Source: Parafilimonas sp. (GTDB lineage: Bacteria; Bacteroidota; Bacteroidia; Chitinophagales; Chitinophagaceae). Taken from it: a stretch of 12,531 nucleotides of DNA. This document shows, in pieces, positions 6,984 through 12,531 of this stretch (within the stretch, counting starts at the first letter, position 1; the number at the start of each line of letters is the position of its first letter). Both the position numbers and the translations under genes were made by a program. Below the pieces are notes generated by a model, which was not told where the DNA came from, made no database searches, and saw only the letters and a list, made by a program, of their open reading frames with translations. The stretch is taken from contig JAICKT010000092.1 in NCBI GenBank assembly GCA_025927795.1, positions 1 through 12,531 of the forward strand. The letters are read 5' to 3'.

Positions 6984-7505
6984 CTAACTCTTCTCTCCTA
7001 TAAACTGATCTGATGTGTGCTTGAACAGAACATTAAATGTTGTAAGGCTTCCATAAATGCGCGTTATGTATTGCTGCAAATCAATTTTATCTTCATCTGT
7101 TAATAATTTATGTGCGTTGATGCGTTGTTCCATTACACGCAGCCTGTCGCGCAGCATAACAATCTTATGAAAGAATGCTTCGATTGGTACTTCTTTTTCT
7201 TTTAATGTTGAATCGAAAGGTTTTAATATCATTACACCTTGCTTCCATTTTTCACCCAGCGGAACAATTTCTGTAATATCACTCCATGTTCTTAATATTT
7301 TTATCAGCGCATCTTCTGCTTCGCTAAAACTTACGTTGTATTCGGGTTCTATTCTTTCTATTATTTCAACATCAAAATCTTTTGCTACTTGTTTTATTCC
7401 ACTTTCAATAAAACAAACATCATAATTTTTTTTGTTCAAACGAATAACCACACCACTTCCATAAGAAGGGTGTTTAATGCGCGAACCAATACCTAAAATT
7501 TCCAT
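6984..7505 (-). CDS. Conserved hypothetical protein with Tudor/CarD-like N-terminus
   Basis: A 173-residue cytoplasmic protein without signal peptide or membrane segment. The N-terminal about 50 residues (IGSRIKHPSYGSGVVIRL, then a strand YDVCFIESGIKQV) have the small beta-barrel pattern G-x-x-V/I-x-H-x-x-Y/F-G-x-G-V-V found in CarD-like RNA-polymerase-interacting domains and in the UvrD/PcrA C-terminal Tudor-like domain. The remainder is helical (about 65-170), with MLRDRLRVMEQRINAHKLLTDEDKIDLQQYI suggesting a helical bundle. A role in binding nucleic acid or RNA polymerase is a guess from the barrel pattern only. ATG at 7503-7505 is the only sensible start. No terminator is obvious in the 6-bp gap to the convergent TPR gene. 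Confidence 0.8.
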   Translation of the reverse strand: MEILGIGSRIKHPSYGSGVVIRLNKKNYDVCFIESGIKQVAKDFDVEIIERIEPEYNVSFSEAEDALIKILRTWSDITEIVPLGEKWKQGVMILKPFDSTLKEKEVPIEAFFHKIVMLRDRLRVMEQRINAHKLLTDEDKIDLQQYITRIYGSLTTFNVLFKHTSDQFIGEKS

Positions 7506-7585
7506 TTAATTTTTAAGATAAAAGTAAATGCTGATAAGAAATTCATCAGAAAAAATTTCTTTACACCAATTCTTTAAATGCAATA

Positions 7586-7617
7586 ATAAAAAAGCAGACA
7601 AAATATTTTGTCCGCTT
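7586..7617 (-). terminator. Intrinsic terminator of the NHL lipoprotein gene
   Basis: On the minus strand AAGCGGACAAAAT (7617-7605) pairs with ATTTTGTCTGCTT (7604-7592), followed by more T. The single non-Watson-Crick position is a G-U pair when read on the minus strand but an A-C mismatch on the plus strand, and the T run lies on the minus-strand exit side. Both facts point to termination of the gene ending at 7646, about 28 bp upstream in transcription order. The rest of the gap 7506-7645 shows nothing else. Confidence 0.87.
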
Positions 7618-7645
7618 AATGCGCAAAATTTTTATCGTGAAAGCG

Positions 7646-8821
7646 TTAGTTTAAAACAACCTTGCGAATAACTTTGTTAGCAACTTCTGAAACATAAATT
7701 ATTTTTCCATCGGCTGTAGTTGCAATGCCGCCTATTTCTCCAAACTCTGCAACGTCTCCTGAGCCATCACCCCAATTCCCGGGATTTTTACCAACGAGTG
7801 TTGTTACATCAATGCCGGGTCTTACAACACGTAAAGCTGGCGAGTGATAACCATACCTGCCATAAGTTGTAAAATAAACTAACTTACCATCTTTAGTTGC
7901 AGATACTTCATCAACTTTATTTGCCTGTGCTTCTGATACAGGACCATCAACATCAACTCCCAAACCATTCTTATATTGAAATAAAGATTTTACAACGCCT
8001 GTAGAACTAACCTTGCGCACCAGGTCATCTCTGTAATCTGCAACATAAAAATTTCCTTTGCCATCAGCACACATATCACTTACAGCAGAATTAAACGTTG
8101 CTGCTTCTCCTTTTCCATCTTTAAAAGGCCATGTATCTCCTCCCCTTGTAGCTGCAGGTTTACCGACAAATGTTTTTACTGTGCCCGCATAAGGAGCAGT
8201 AGATGTAAACTGAATGTGATGCATTGTGTACCACGATTGGTTAAAGAAATAAACATCGCCGTTTGTAGCAGTAGCCATGCCGTATGCAAGATCAAAATGA
8301 TCTTTTTTATTCAGCTTGCCGGTATCATTGCCGCCATAAATTCTGTTAACAATTGTAGTTAGCTTGTACGATTTACCGCTCGGTACAATTTTATATAAAT
8401 CGTTTTCTTCTGTTATAAAAAATAATGAGCCGCCGGTTGAATCAGTTGTTACATCCATATCAAGTATTTCATCATAATTATTAATTACACCAAAAGGCAA
8501 ATAAGTTTTTACATTGTTCTGTTGGTCAACGCTGCGAATTACCGTACCATCTGCAACATACAACATGTTGTTGCGGTTGTCATAAACCATTTTGGTAGGA
8601 TTCCAGAAACGTGCATTGCTGCCTTTACCGTCCGCATCTCCCTGCATTCCATACTTACCTGCAATAGTAGTAACGGTAACATTGTATGTAGTGGCGTTAC
8701 TCACAGCATTAGTTTTAAGATTGTTTGTGTTTGAATTGGTGTCAATGTTTTTAGTGCATGCAGTTGTAAGCAACAACACGCTTAATGTAATGCATGATGA
8801 AAAAGCTAAAAGGTGTTTCAT
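7646..8821 (-). CDS. NHL-repeat (beta-propeller) lipoprotein
   Basis: The product has 391 residues. MKHLLAFSSCITLSVLLLTTAC is a lipoprotein signal with lipobox TTAC (acylated Cys22), followed by a Ser/Asn/Thr-rich linker to about 45. The body carries NHL-type propeller blades: VTTIAGKYGMQGDADGKGS..ARFWNPTKMVYD, LYVADGTVIRSVD, AATFNSAVSDMCADGKGNFYVADYRDDLVRKV, and the last blade IGGIATTADGKIIYVSEVANKVIRKV, giving about six blades. Members in Bacteroidetes often carry an IPT/TIG domain before the propeller; this one does not. Outer-membrane surface display and binding of a carbohydrate or protein ligand is the usual guess; no enzymatic residues stand out. The gene is monocistronic as far as can be seen: it has its own terminator, and the MITE-like element lies upstream of its start. 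Confidence 0.9.
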   Translation of the reverse strand: MKHLLAFSSCITLSVLLLTTACTKNIDTNSNTNNLKTNAVSNATTYNVTVTTIAGKYGMQGDADGKGSNARFWNPTKMVYDNRNNMLYVADGTVIRSVDQQNNVKTYLPFGVINNYDEILDMDVTTDSTGGSLFFITEENDLYKIVPSGKSYKLTTIVNRIYGGNDTGKLNKKDHFDLAYGMATATNGDVYFFNQSWYTMHHIQFTSTAPYAGTVKTFVGKPAATRGGDTWPFKDGKGEAATFNSAVSDMCADGKGNFYVADYRDDLVRKVSSTGVVKSLFQYKNGLGVDVDGPVSEAQANKVDEVSATKDGKLVYFTTYGRYGYHSPALRVVRPGIDVTTLVGKNPGNWGDGSGDVAEFGEIGGIATTADGKIIYVSEVANKVIRKVVLN

Positions 8822-8944
8822 AAATGTAGTTTGTATTTTTTTAATGATTACACAAAACTCATATCAATAAAACAGCAGGGAAACAGCAAACACATTGAAG
8901 TGCATTTAGTGTTGTATGAATTGTAATTTTTTCAGGTGAGATGT
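8822..8944. other. Upstream region of the NHL lipoprotein gene (no recognised site)
   Basis: This is the left part of the 486-bp gene-free stretch 8822-9307. It should hold the promoter of the minus-strand lipoprotein gene, but no exact TAnnTTTG on that strand is found. It is AT-rich with no hairpin or open frame of note. The middle of the stretch is the MITE-like element and the right part contains a terminator, described separately. Confidence 0.4.
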
Positions 8945-9192
8945 AATTAACGTGAGTTCGATTTAAGAACTTTAATTTTATTTTAAGTTGAAAGCTTTTA
9001 ATCTATCCTAAAACTAGAAAGAATAAGAAAACACAACTACTTAAAACGTCATTTCGACGATAGGAGAAATCTCTTATGTTATTAACAGGTTTAAATTCAT
9101 GAGATGTCTCGTTCCTCGACATGACGTGCAGAAAGGATTATTATTTCTTACTGGTTTAAAGAATGAAAACTTATCCCGAACTCACGTTAATT
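8945..9192. mobile_element. MITE-like non-autonomous element, 248 bp, nested inverted repeats
   Basis: AATTAACGTGAGTTCG (8945-8960) and CGAACTCACGTTAATT (9177-9192) are a perfect 16-bp terminal inverted repeat; similarity continues inward with gaps (TTTAAG against GATAAG). The element has no open reading frame of size. A second imperfect inverted repeat lies inside (9047-9073 with 9101-9126). If the outer A/T bases are flanking sequence, the element proper (8951-9186) is bounded by TTAA on both sides, but AATTAA is palindromic so a target duplication cannot be told from repeat sequence. Size, lack of coding capacity and terminal repeats suit a MITE mobilised by a transposase elsewhere in the genome. 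The parent insertion sequence is not identified. It sits between the promoter side of one minus-strand gene and the terminator of the next. Confidence 0.65.
9047..9126. repeat. Internal imperfect inverted repeat of the MITE-like element
   Basis: The left arm starts CGTCATTTCGACGATAGGAG and ends AAATCTC (9047-9073); the right arm is GAGATGTCTCGTTCCTCGAC plus ATGACG (9101-9126). They pair at about 22 of 26 positions around a 27-nt AT-rich loop. Sequences of the form GTCATTTCGAC...GAGATTTCTC are widespread as intergenic repeats in Bacteroidetes genomes, from general recollection. It would fold as a long hairpin in RNA or single-stranded DNA. Confidence 0.75.
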
Positions 9193-9253
9193 GGCTTTTA
9201 ATTTATTTTACTCGTATTGAAAATGTTTTATAACTGGCTTTATACAAAATATA

Positions 9254-9273
9254 AAACCTGCAAGAGCAGGTTT
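9254..9273 (-). terminator. Intrinsic terminator of the carboxypeptidase-regulatory-like lipoprotein gene
   Basis: AAACCTGC (9254-9261) and GCAGGTTT (9266-9273) form a perfect 8-bp stem with a 4-nt loop. On the minus strand it is followed by TTATATTTTG. It lies 34 bp after the stop of the gene ending at 9308, so it most likely ends the cupin/lipoprotein transcript. The T tract is interrupted by A, so it may be a moderate terminator. Confidence 0.8.
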
Positions 9274-9307
9274 AATTAATTATATATGATATGTTTAAAA
9301 TGCCTTG

Positions 9308-10066
9308 TTACTCCTCCACCCAAAACTCAATATTGTATTCTGTTTCTCCTAAAAATCCATACTTACCAAACACAACGGTCTGATTTACTTTAGCACCTTT
9401 ACTATCATGCCTGTTTTCCAACAATAATTTTTTCCCAGGATATTTTGCTTTAATAGAATATCTGCCGATGGGCACATCTTTCACCATAAAAGTTCCGGCT
9501 ACATCTTCAACACTTCTTTCAAACGAAACAGCAGGGCTGCCGTCAATTAATACGCTGTCGAGTGGTGTAAAATCAATTTTTATTTTAGTCATGTCTGCAT
9601 CTGTGCCCCACATGTATAAATCAACATGCGCACCATAATAAAAACCATCTGGTTTTTTGCCGCTTAATTTCCATTTAAAATTTCTTACAGCCGCGTCGCT
9701 GATAGTGAATGGTGTTGCATCTCCGGCGAGGTCAAACTTATAATCTTGTCCGTATGCATGCTTTGTAAATTGTGCTTTCGCCGTCCAACTTCCAGCCGGT
9801 GTTGAAGGAATTTTTATGTTATACTTTCCCTTGCTGTTTGTTTTACCTAAAAGATAAGTTCCACTCCAAACAGTATGTTCAATTGTTATGGGTGCACCAA
9901 CTAATGGCATGCCTTGCCAATCGGTTGCTTTGCCTGATACTGTTCCTATAGCTTGTGCTGATGATTCATTAAACGCTTGCTGCTGTGCAGATGCAATTTC
10001 TTTTTTACATGATGTAAGTGCATTGATACTAAATAACACAAATGCTGCAATAAATATTTTTTTCAT
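9308..10066 (-). CDS. Carboxypeptidase-regulatory-like domain lipoprotein
   Basis: The product has 252 residues. MKKIFIAAFVLFSINALTSC is a lipoprotein signal with lipobox LTSC (acylated Cys20), followed by KKE and a short Gln/Ala/Ser-rich linker. Residues about 40-115 form a beta-sandwich repeat: GTVSGKATDWQGMPLVGAPITIE then GKTNSKGKYNIKIP, the typical start (G-x-V-x-D-x-x-G-x-P-L-x-G-A) and turn (T-D/N-x-x-G-x-Y) of CarboxypepD_reg-like domains. A second such half-domain is likely at about 185-215 (GTFMVKDVPIGRYSIKAKYPG). No enzymatic site is seen; such lipoproteins are usually surface or periplasmic adhesion or scaffold proteins. It follows the cupin gene on the same strand after 33 bp and ends at its own hairpin terminator, so co-transcription with the cupin is likely. 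Confidence 0.85.
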   Translation of the reverse strand: MKKIFIAAFVLFSINALTSCKKEIASAQQQAFNESSAQAIGTVSGKATDWQGMPLVGAPITIEHTVWSGTYLLGKTNSKGKYNIKIPSTPAGSWTAKAQFTKHAYGQDYKFDLAGDATPFTISDAAVRNFKWKLSGKKPDGFYYGAHVDLYMWGTDADMTKIKIDFTPLDSVLIDGSPAVSFERSVEDVAGTFMVKDVPIGRYSIKAKYPGKKLLLENRHDSKGAKVNQTVVFGKYGFLGETEYNIEFWVEE

Positions 10067-10099
10067 GATGATTGTTTTGATTGTTTTAAAATTTGAATA

Positions 10100-10573
10100 T
10101 TAGTTAATGTATGATATGCCGAACGCTGCAGCAGTTCTAACTATCATTTCTATTTTTTCTTTTGAAATTGTTGTTGCAATTGGTCGTACACTTTCTTCGC
10201 TGTATGGTTTTGTAATTTTTGCAAAGAAATTTTCGAAGCCGCCTGGTGTTACAATTAAACGAACCGAAGCTCTTGAAGAAGTAACCTTGAAATGATGCGG
10301 CACACCTCTTGGCATAAAAACAATATCACCAGCTTTCGCATTAATGATATCATCACCAATGAAATATGTTATCTCGCCGCTGCGAATAATATTTGTTTCA
10401 TCTTCTCTTGTATGACAATGACGAGGCGGCTCATTGCCCGGCAATATTTCAACATCAATAATGGCGAGTGCGCCATTTGTTTCTTCCGATGTAAGACGAA
10501 AGAAAAATTTTCCACCCGGATAAATTCTTACTGTATCTTTTAAAGCTGATACTGCTTTCATAATTGTTTCCAT
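10100..10573 (-). CDS. Small cupin-domain protein
   Basis: A cytoplasmic protein of 157 residues; an internal ATG at codon 5 could also start it. Both cupin motifs are complete. Motif 1 fits G(X)5HXH(X)4E(X)6G exactly: Gly46, His52, His54, Glu59, Gly66. Motif 2 fits G(X)5PXG(X)2H: Gly82, Pro88, Gly90, His93. So a mononuclear metal site (His52, His54, Glu59, His93) should be present. The C-terminal about 45 residues (FENFFAKITKPY and a final helix) resemble the tail of small cupins related to quercetin dioxygenase. Substrate and reaction cannot be assigned; dioxygenase, isomerase or pure binding roles all occur. A TAGTTTTG match to the TAnnTTTG promoter motif lies 38 bp upstream. It is first in a likely two-gene unit with the downstream lipoprotein. 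Confidence 0.93.
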   Translation of the reverse strand: METIMKAVSALKDTVRIYPGGKFFFRLTSEETNGALAIIDVEILPGNEPPRHCHTREDETNIIRSGEITYFIGDDIINAKAGDIVFMPRGVPHHFKVTSSRASVRLIVTPGGFENFFAKITKPYSEESVRPIATTISKEKIEMIVRTAAAFGISYIN

Positions 10574-10610
10574 AAAATTTTATTGTTGATTGAATAATTT
10601 TTTGGTGGAA

Positions 10611-10618
10611 CAAAACTA
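10611..10618 (-). promoter_or_regulatory. TAnnTTTG-type -7 element before the cupin gene
   Basis: On the minus strand 10618-10611 reads TAGTTTTG, an exact match to the Bacteroidetes -7 consensus. A start a few bases downstream would give a leader of about 30 nt before the ATG at 10571-10573, a normal length. The -33 region has only a weak TTTTCA, so the call rests on one motif and position. Confidence 0.5.
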
Positions 10619-10826
10619 TTTGCGCAATAAAACCTTGAAAAGAGAAGAGTGTTTGAATTGTGATTTTAGAAAGATGAATTGAGAGAAAAGTAGTTTCGTA
10701 TATTTAATTGCTGAACGTCATGCTTGGGCGACACTGCAAACATTAAACGAGCTGCAAGAAATAAACAAAAAAATTTGTACATGGATTAGCCAAGATTGAA
10801 TAGAATAACTATATAATTCAAGATTC

Positions 10827-11510
10827 ATGACAAACGAATCAAAAAATATTTTATTAGATAATTTAAAAGAAACTTTAAAGCAATTTCAAAACTATCTTGT
10901 TTTGGGGCTTCTGGCTGCGTTGTCTTATTTTTTGCTTGTGTTGAGTAAATCAGAAACAGCAAGTGTAAATCTTCAAGGAATTGTTTCTGCTAATTCAATT
11001 GATAAGGCAACAGCAAGCACTATTTGGATTTGCGTGTTTTGGTTTCTAGGTGCTTTGGCTACATACGCCTTAGAACGAATAGACAGAATTTGTATTACAT
11101 ATTTAGCTATTGATACACAAAAACTTTCAGAAGCAAAGGAACTTGTTAGCAAATTTAGAAATCGTAAGGAAGAATTAACTGATAGTGAAACGAAACAGTT
11201 TACTGAAGTAAAAGAATTTATTAATGAACACTATACCCGATTAGAGATTCTAAAAGCAGCAACAACATTTCCGTCAATCGCAACTGAGGTATATCGATTG
11301 GTTCGGATTGCTCCCGCATTAATTTCAATTGCCCTTATAGTTTTGGCTCGTATTAAAATTTGGAATTCTAATATACATAGTGATGTACAAATTTACGAAA
11401 TGATAATCCTAATTCTTCCTTACTTTGTAATTGCAATTCAACTTCTCAAAAGCTCACTTCCTATTGCAAAGCCAGAAAAATTTCAAACCAAGACAAATGA
11501 TGAGAAGTAA
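10827..11510 (+). CDS. Multi-pass membrane protein of unknown function
   Basis: The product has 227 residues from ATG 10827. Four hydrophobic segments are visible: about 22-42 (YLVLGLLAALSYFLLVL), 62-82 (ASTIWICVFWFLGALATYAL), about 160-176 (APALISIALIVLARI) and about 186-206 (MIILILPYFVIAIQLL). A charged, helical cytoplasmic-type loop of about 75 residues lies between the second and third (LSEAKELVSKFRNRKEEL...). I do not recognise the family. The two-helix hairpin / cytoplasmic helical loop / two-helix hairpin layout is shared by many small accessory-region membrane proteins. The frame is intact and AT-rich, with no strong ribosome-binding site and no exact TAnnTTTG upstream. The 253-bp gap before it (10574-10826) carries only the cupin promoter motif. 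An interrupted membrane gene follows 154 bp later. Confidence 0.72.
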   Translation: MTNESKNILLDNLKETLKQFQNYLVLGLLAALSYFLLVLSKSETASVNLQGIVSANSIDKATASTIWICVFWFLGALATYALERIDRICITYLAIDTQKLSEAKELVSKFRNRKEELTDSETKQFTEVKEFINEHYTRLEILKAATTFPSIATEVYRLVRIAPALISIALIVLARIKIWNSNIHSDVQIYEMIILILPYFVIAIQLLKSSLPIAKPEKFQTKTNDEK

Positions 11511-11664
11511 GAATTTGTTATTTATGTTTTTCTGAATGGAAGATACAAACACACAATAAAAATATTGCTGCAAGCAGGATGGACAAGAATATTACAATGC
11601 TATCGAAAAATGCTGCAACGTTAGCTGTACAATTCAGACACTTCCAAATTCATACCTTTACTTA
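11511..11664. other. Gap between two membrane-protein genes
   Basis: In all frames this 154-bp stretch gives only short broken peptides. One reads IKILLQAGWTRILQCYRKML, slightly reminiscent of the N-terminus of small immunity-type proteins, but it is cut by stops on both sides and is not annotated as a gene. No terminator hairpin or promoter motif is clear. Confidence 0.35.
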
Positions 11665-12132
11665 ATGGAGATTTTGCAATTACTTATTTGACCGGTAACT
11701 GTTATAATAATTGTTATCATAATCATTCTATTATTAAAAAAATCTTTACAAGACTTGATTGCAAGAATTACGAAACTTAAATATGGCGAAACTGTGGCTG
11801 AAGTTTCTCAAAATCGACAAGAAGCAAGTGATAAATCTTTGTTATTACAAAATCAAACTGACAAACCAAATGAAAATCTTGAAAAAGCTCTTGGAATTTT
11901 TAGTAAGCCAACTATTGACAAAGCGAAAGCAATTATCGAAAACGTGACTTTGCTTAATGAAATAACCGACTCTAACAAAAAGATTGAACTTTTAATTAAG
12001 TATGCAGAAGCAATATATTTAATTCATTCTTTTGAACAGTTATACAATATAATTTTTGGAAGTCAACTTTACATTTTAGACTTTGTAAATACAAACAATG
12101 CACAAACTAAAAATCAGCTTCAAGTTTTTTAG
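11665..12132 (+). pseudogene. Small membrane-anchored helical protein, interrupted by in-frame TGA
   Basis: From ATG 11665 the frame reads MEILQLLI, then TGA at 11689-11691, then continues without a break as PVTVIIIVIIIILLLKKSL and KLKYGETVAEVS to a stop at 12132. The membrane helix (residues about 10-24) lies just after the stop, so the part still open (from TTG 11755) would lose its anchor. Small proteins starting with a few residues, then I/V-W-P and a single I/V/L-rich helix followed by a basic KK and an amphipathic tail are common, so TGG changed to TGA at the Trp is the likeliest history. The 3' end is also suspect: the last about 9 codons overlap the convergent TPR gene, at a sharp composition change. 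The soluble part is helical (EKALGIFSKPTIDKAKAI, FEQLYNIIFGSQLYILDF). Restart at TTG 11755, or a sequencing error, are alternatives. Confidence 0.6.
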
Positions 12133-12531
12133 TAGGCGTTCCCTGTAGCCTGGCCAATACTTTTAATGCCAGTAGCGCATTTTTTATACCCAATGCACAA
12201 TTTCCCTGGGTCAGGTTAAGCCTGCTTTGTTCATTCAGGCAAAATGCCAGCCCTTCATTATCACCCAATTTCCTGAATATATCAATAGCTATCTCCACAT
12301 AGTCCAAAGCCTTGGTAAGATTGCCCTTGTAAGACCATATTAACCCTATTTTCTGAAAATAATACGCCCGATTAACAGGCTTGTTTATCTGCCCTGACAA
12401 TTTTAATGACAGACCATAGTATGTTAGCGCGTCATTATATTTTTGTTCCCTGCTATATAGGTCTGCCAGGTTTGAGTAGGTTCCCATTTCTAATTCTCTG
12501 GCCACTCCTCCTGACGCTGCCGCTATCGCCA
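12107..12531 (-). CDS. TPR-repeat protein fragment (N-terminus outside window; 3' end possibly truncated)
   Basis: The frame is open from the right window edge to TAG at 12107-12109, about 141 residues. A GTG at 12503-12505 could be read as a start, but the frame stays open and coding-like (AIAAASGGVARELE) beyond it, so the gene continues out of the window. Three to four tetratricopeptide repeats of the 40-residue Bacteroidetes type are visible: TYSNLADLYSREQKYNDALTYY, YYFQKIGLIWSYKGNLTKALDY, and GLAFCLNEQSRLNLTQGNCALG. Such arrays usually form the periplasmic N-terminal part of sensor histidine kinases or LuxR-type regulators, but here the chain ends at LARLQGTPTKKLEADF with no membrane helix or kinase domain. 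GC is about 42% against about 29% just to its left. The product may be a cut-down remnant. Confidence 0.72.
   Translation of the reverse strand, partial: AIAAASGGVARELEMGTYSNLADLYSREQKYNDALTYYGLSLKLSGQINKPVNRAYYFQKIGLIWSYKGNLTKALDYVEIAIDIFRKLGDNEGLAFCLNEQSRLNLTQGNCALGIKNALLALKVLARLQGTPTKKLEADF

Noticed and set aside
8822..9307. Small RNA gene or riboswitch in the long gap
   Set aside because: The structure seen is explained by inverted repeats of the MITE-like element and by a terminator. No promoter or conserved aptamer core is visible.
11511..11664. Possible remnant of an immunity-type gene (KILLQAGW motif)
   Set aside because: Only about 20 residues, closed by stops on both sides. Too little to support a gene or pseudogene.
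11689..11691. TGA read as tryptophan or selenocysteine
   Set aside because: TGA terminates other genes in the window, and no SECIS-like hairpin directly after the codon is apparent. Nonsense mutation is simpler.
1..12531. CRISPR array, tRNA, rRNA or transposase/integrase gene
   Set aside because: No regularly spaced direct repeats, no cloverleaf or rRNA segments, and no transposase or recombinase motifs on either strand.

Overview
The window looks like chromosomal DNA of a Bacteroidetes bacterium, most likely Chitinophagaceae or a close relative. This rests on low GC (about a third, except the far right end), several lipoproteins with Bacteroidetes-type signal peptides, an energy-transducer TonB protein, near-absence of Shine-Dalgarno sequences, occasional TAnnTTTG promoter-like motifs, and CTDNAAM/GGVSAN motifs of a typical bacterial TsaD. 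The genus assignment is inference; no rRNA or tRNA is visible.

Layout, left to right. 1-465 is the 3' half of tsaD (tRNA t6A synthesis). 503-1035 is a compact overlapping antitoxin/ParE-like toxin pair with a palindrome just upstream. Convergent to it, 1050-2477 (minus) encodes a secreted lipoprotein of the Ntn-hydrolase class resembling phospholipase B-like proteins. A plus-strand run follows: TonB-like energy transducer (2632-3501), a NIF3/YqfO-type dinuclear-metal protein (3553-4650) and, 9 bp on, a coiled-coil C4 zinc-ribbon protein (4660-5415), closed by a clear intrinsic terminator. A secreted TPR-like protein (5478-6977) then meets a small cytoplasmic protein with a Tudor/CarD-like N-terminus on the minus strand (6984-7505).

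The next block is minus-strand: an NHL-repeat lipoprotein (7646-8821), then a 486-bp non-coding gap containing a 248-bp MITE-like element, then a carboxypeptidase-regulatory-like lipoprotein (9308-10066) probably co-transcribed behind a cupin gene (10100-10573). Both lipoprotein genes have their own intrinsic terminators.

The right end (10574-12531) looks like accessory DNA. It has a four-helix membrane protein of unknown function (10827-11510), a small membrane-anchored protein broken by an in-frame TGA (11665-12132), and a TPR gene fragment running in from the right on the minus strand. GC jumps from about 29% to about 42% at roughly 12110-12140, where the last two genes read into each other. 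I take this as a probable recombination junction.

No CRISPR array, integrase, transposase gene, rRNA or tRNA was found. The observations most worth following are the interrupted membrane gene with the composition break beside it, the MITE-like element with nested inverted repeats, and the bacterial phospholipase-B-like lipoprotein. I do not see strong evidence for a complete new multi-gene system.
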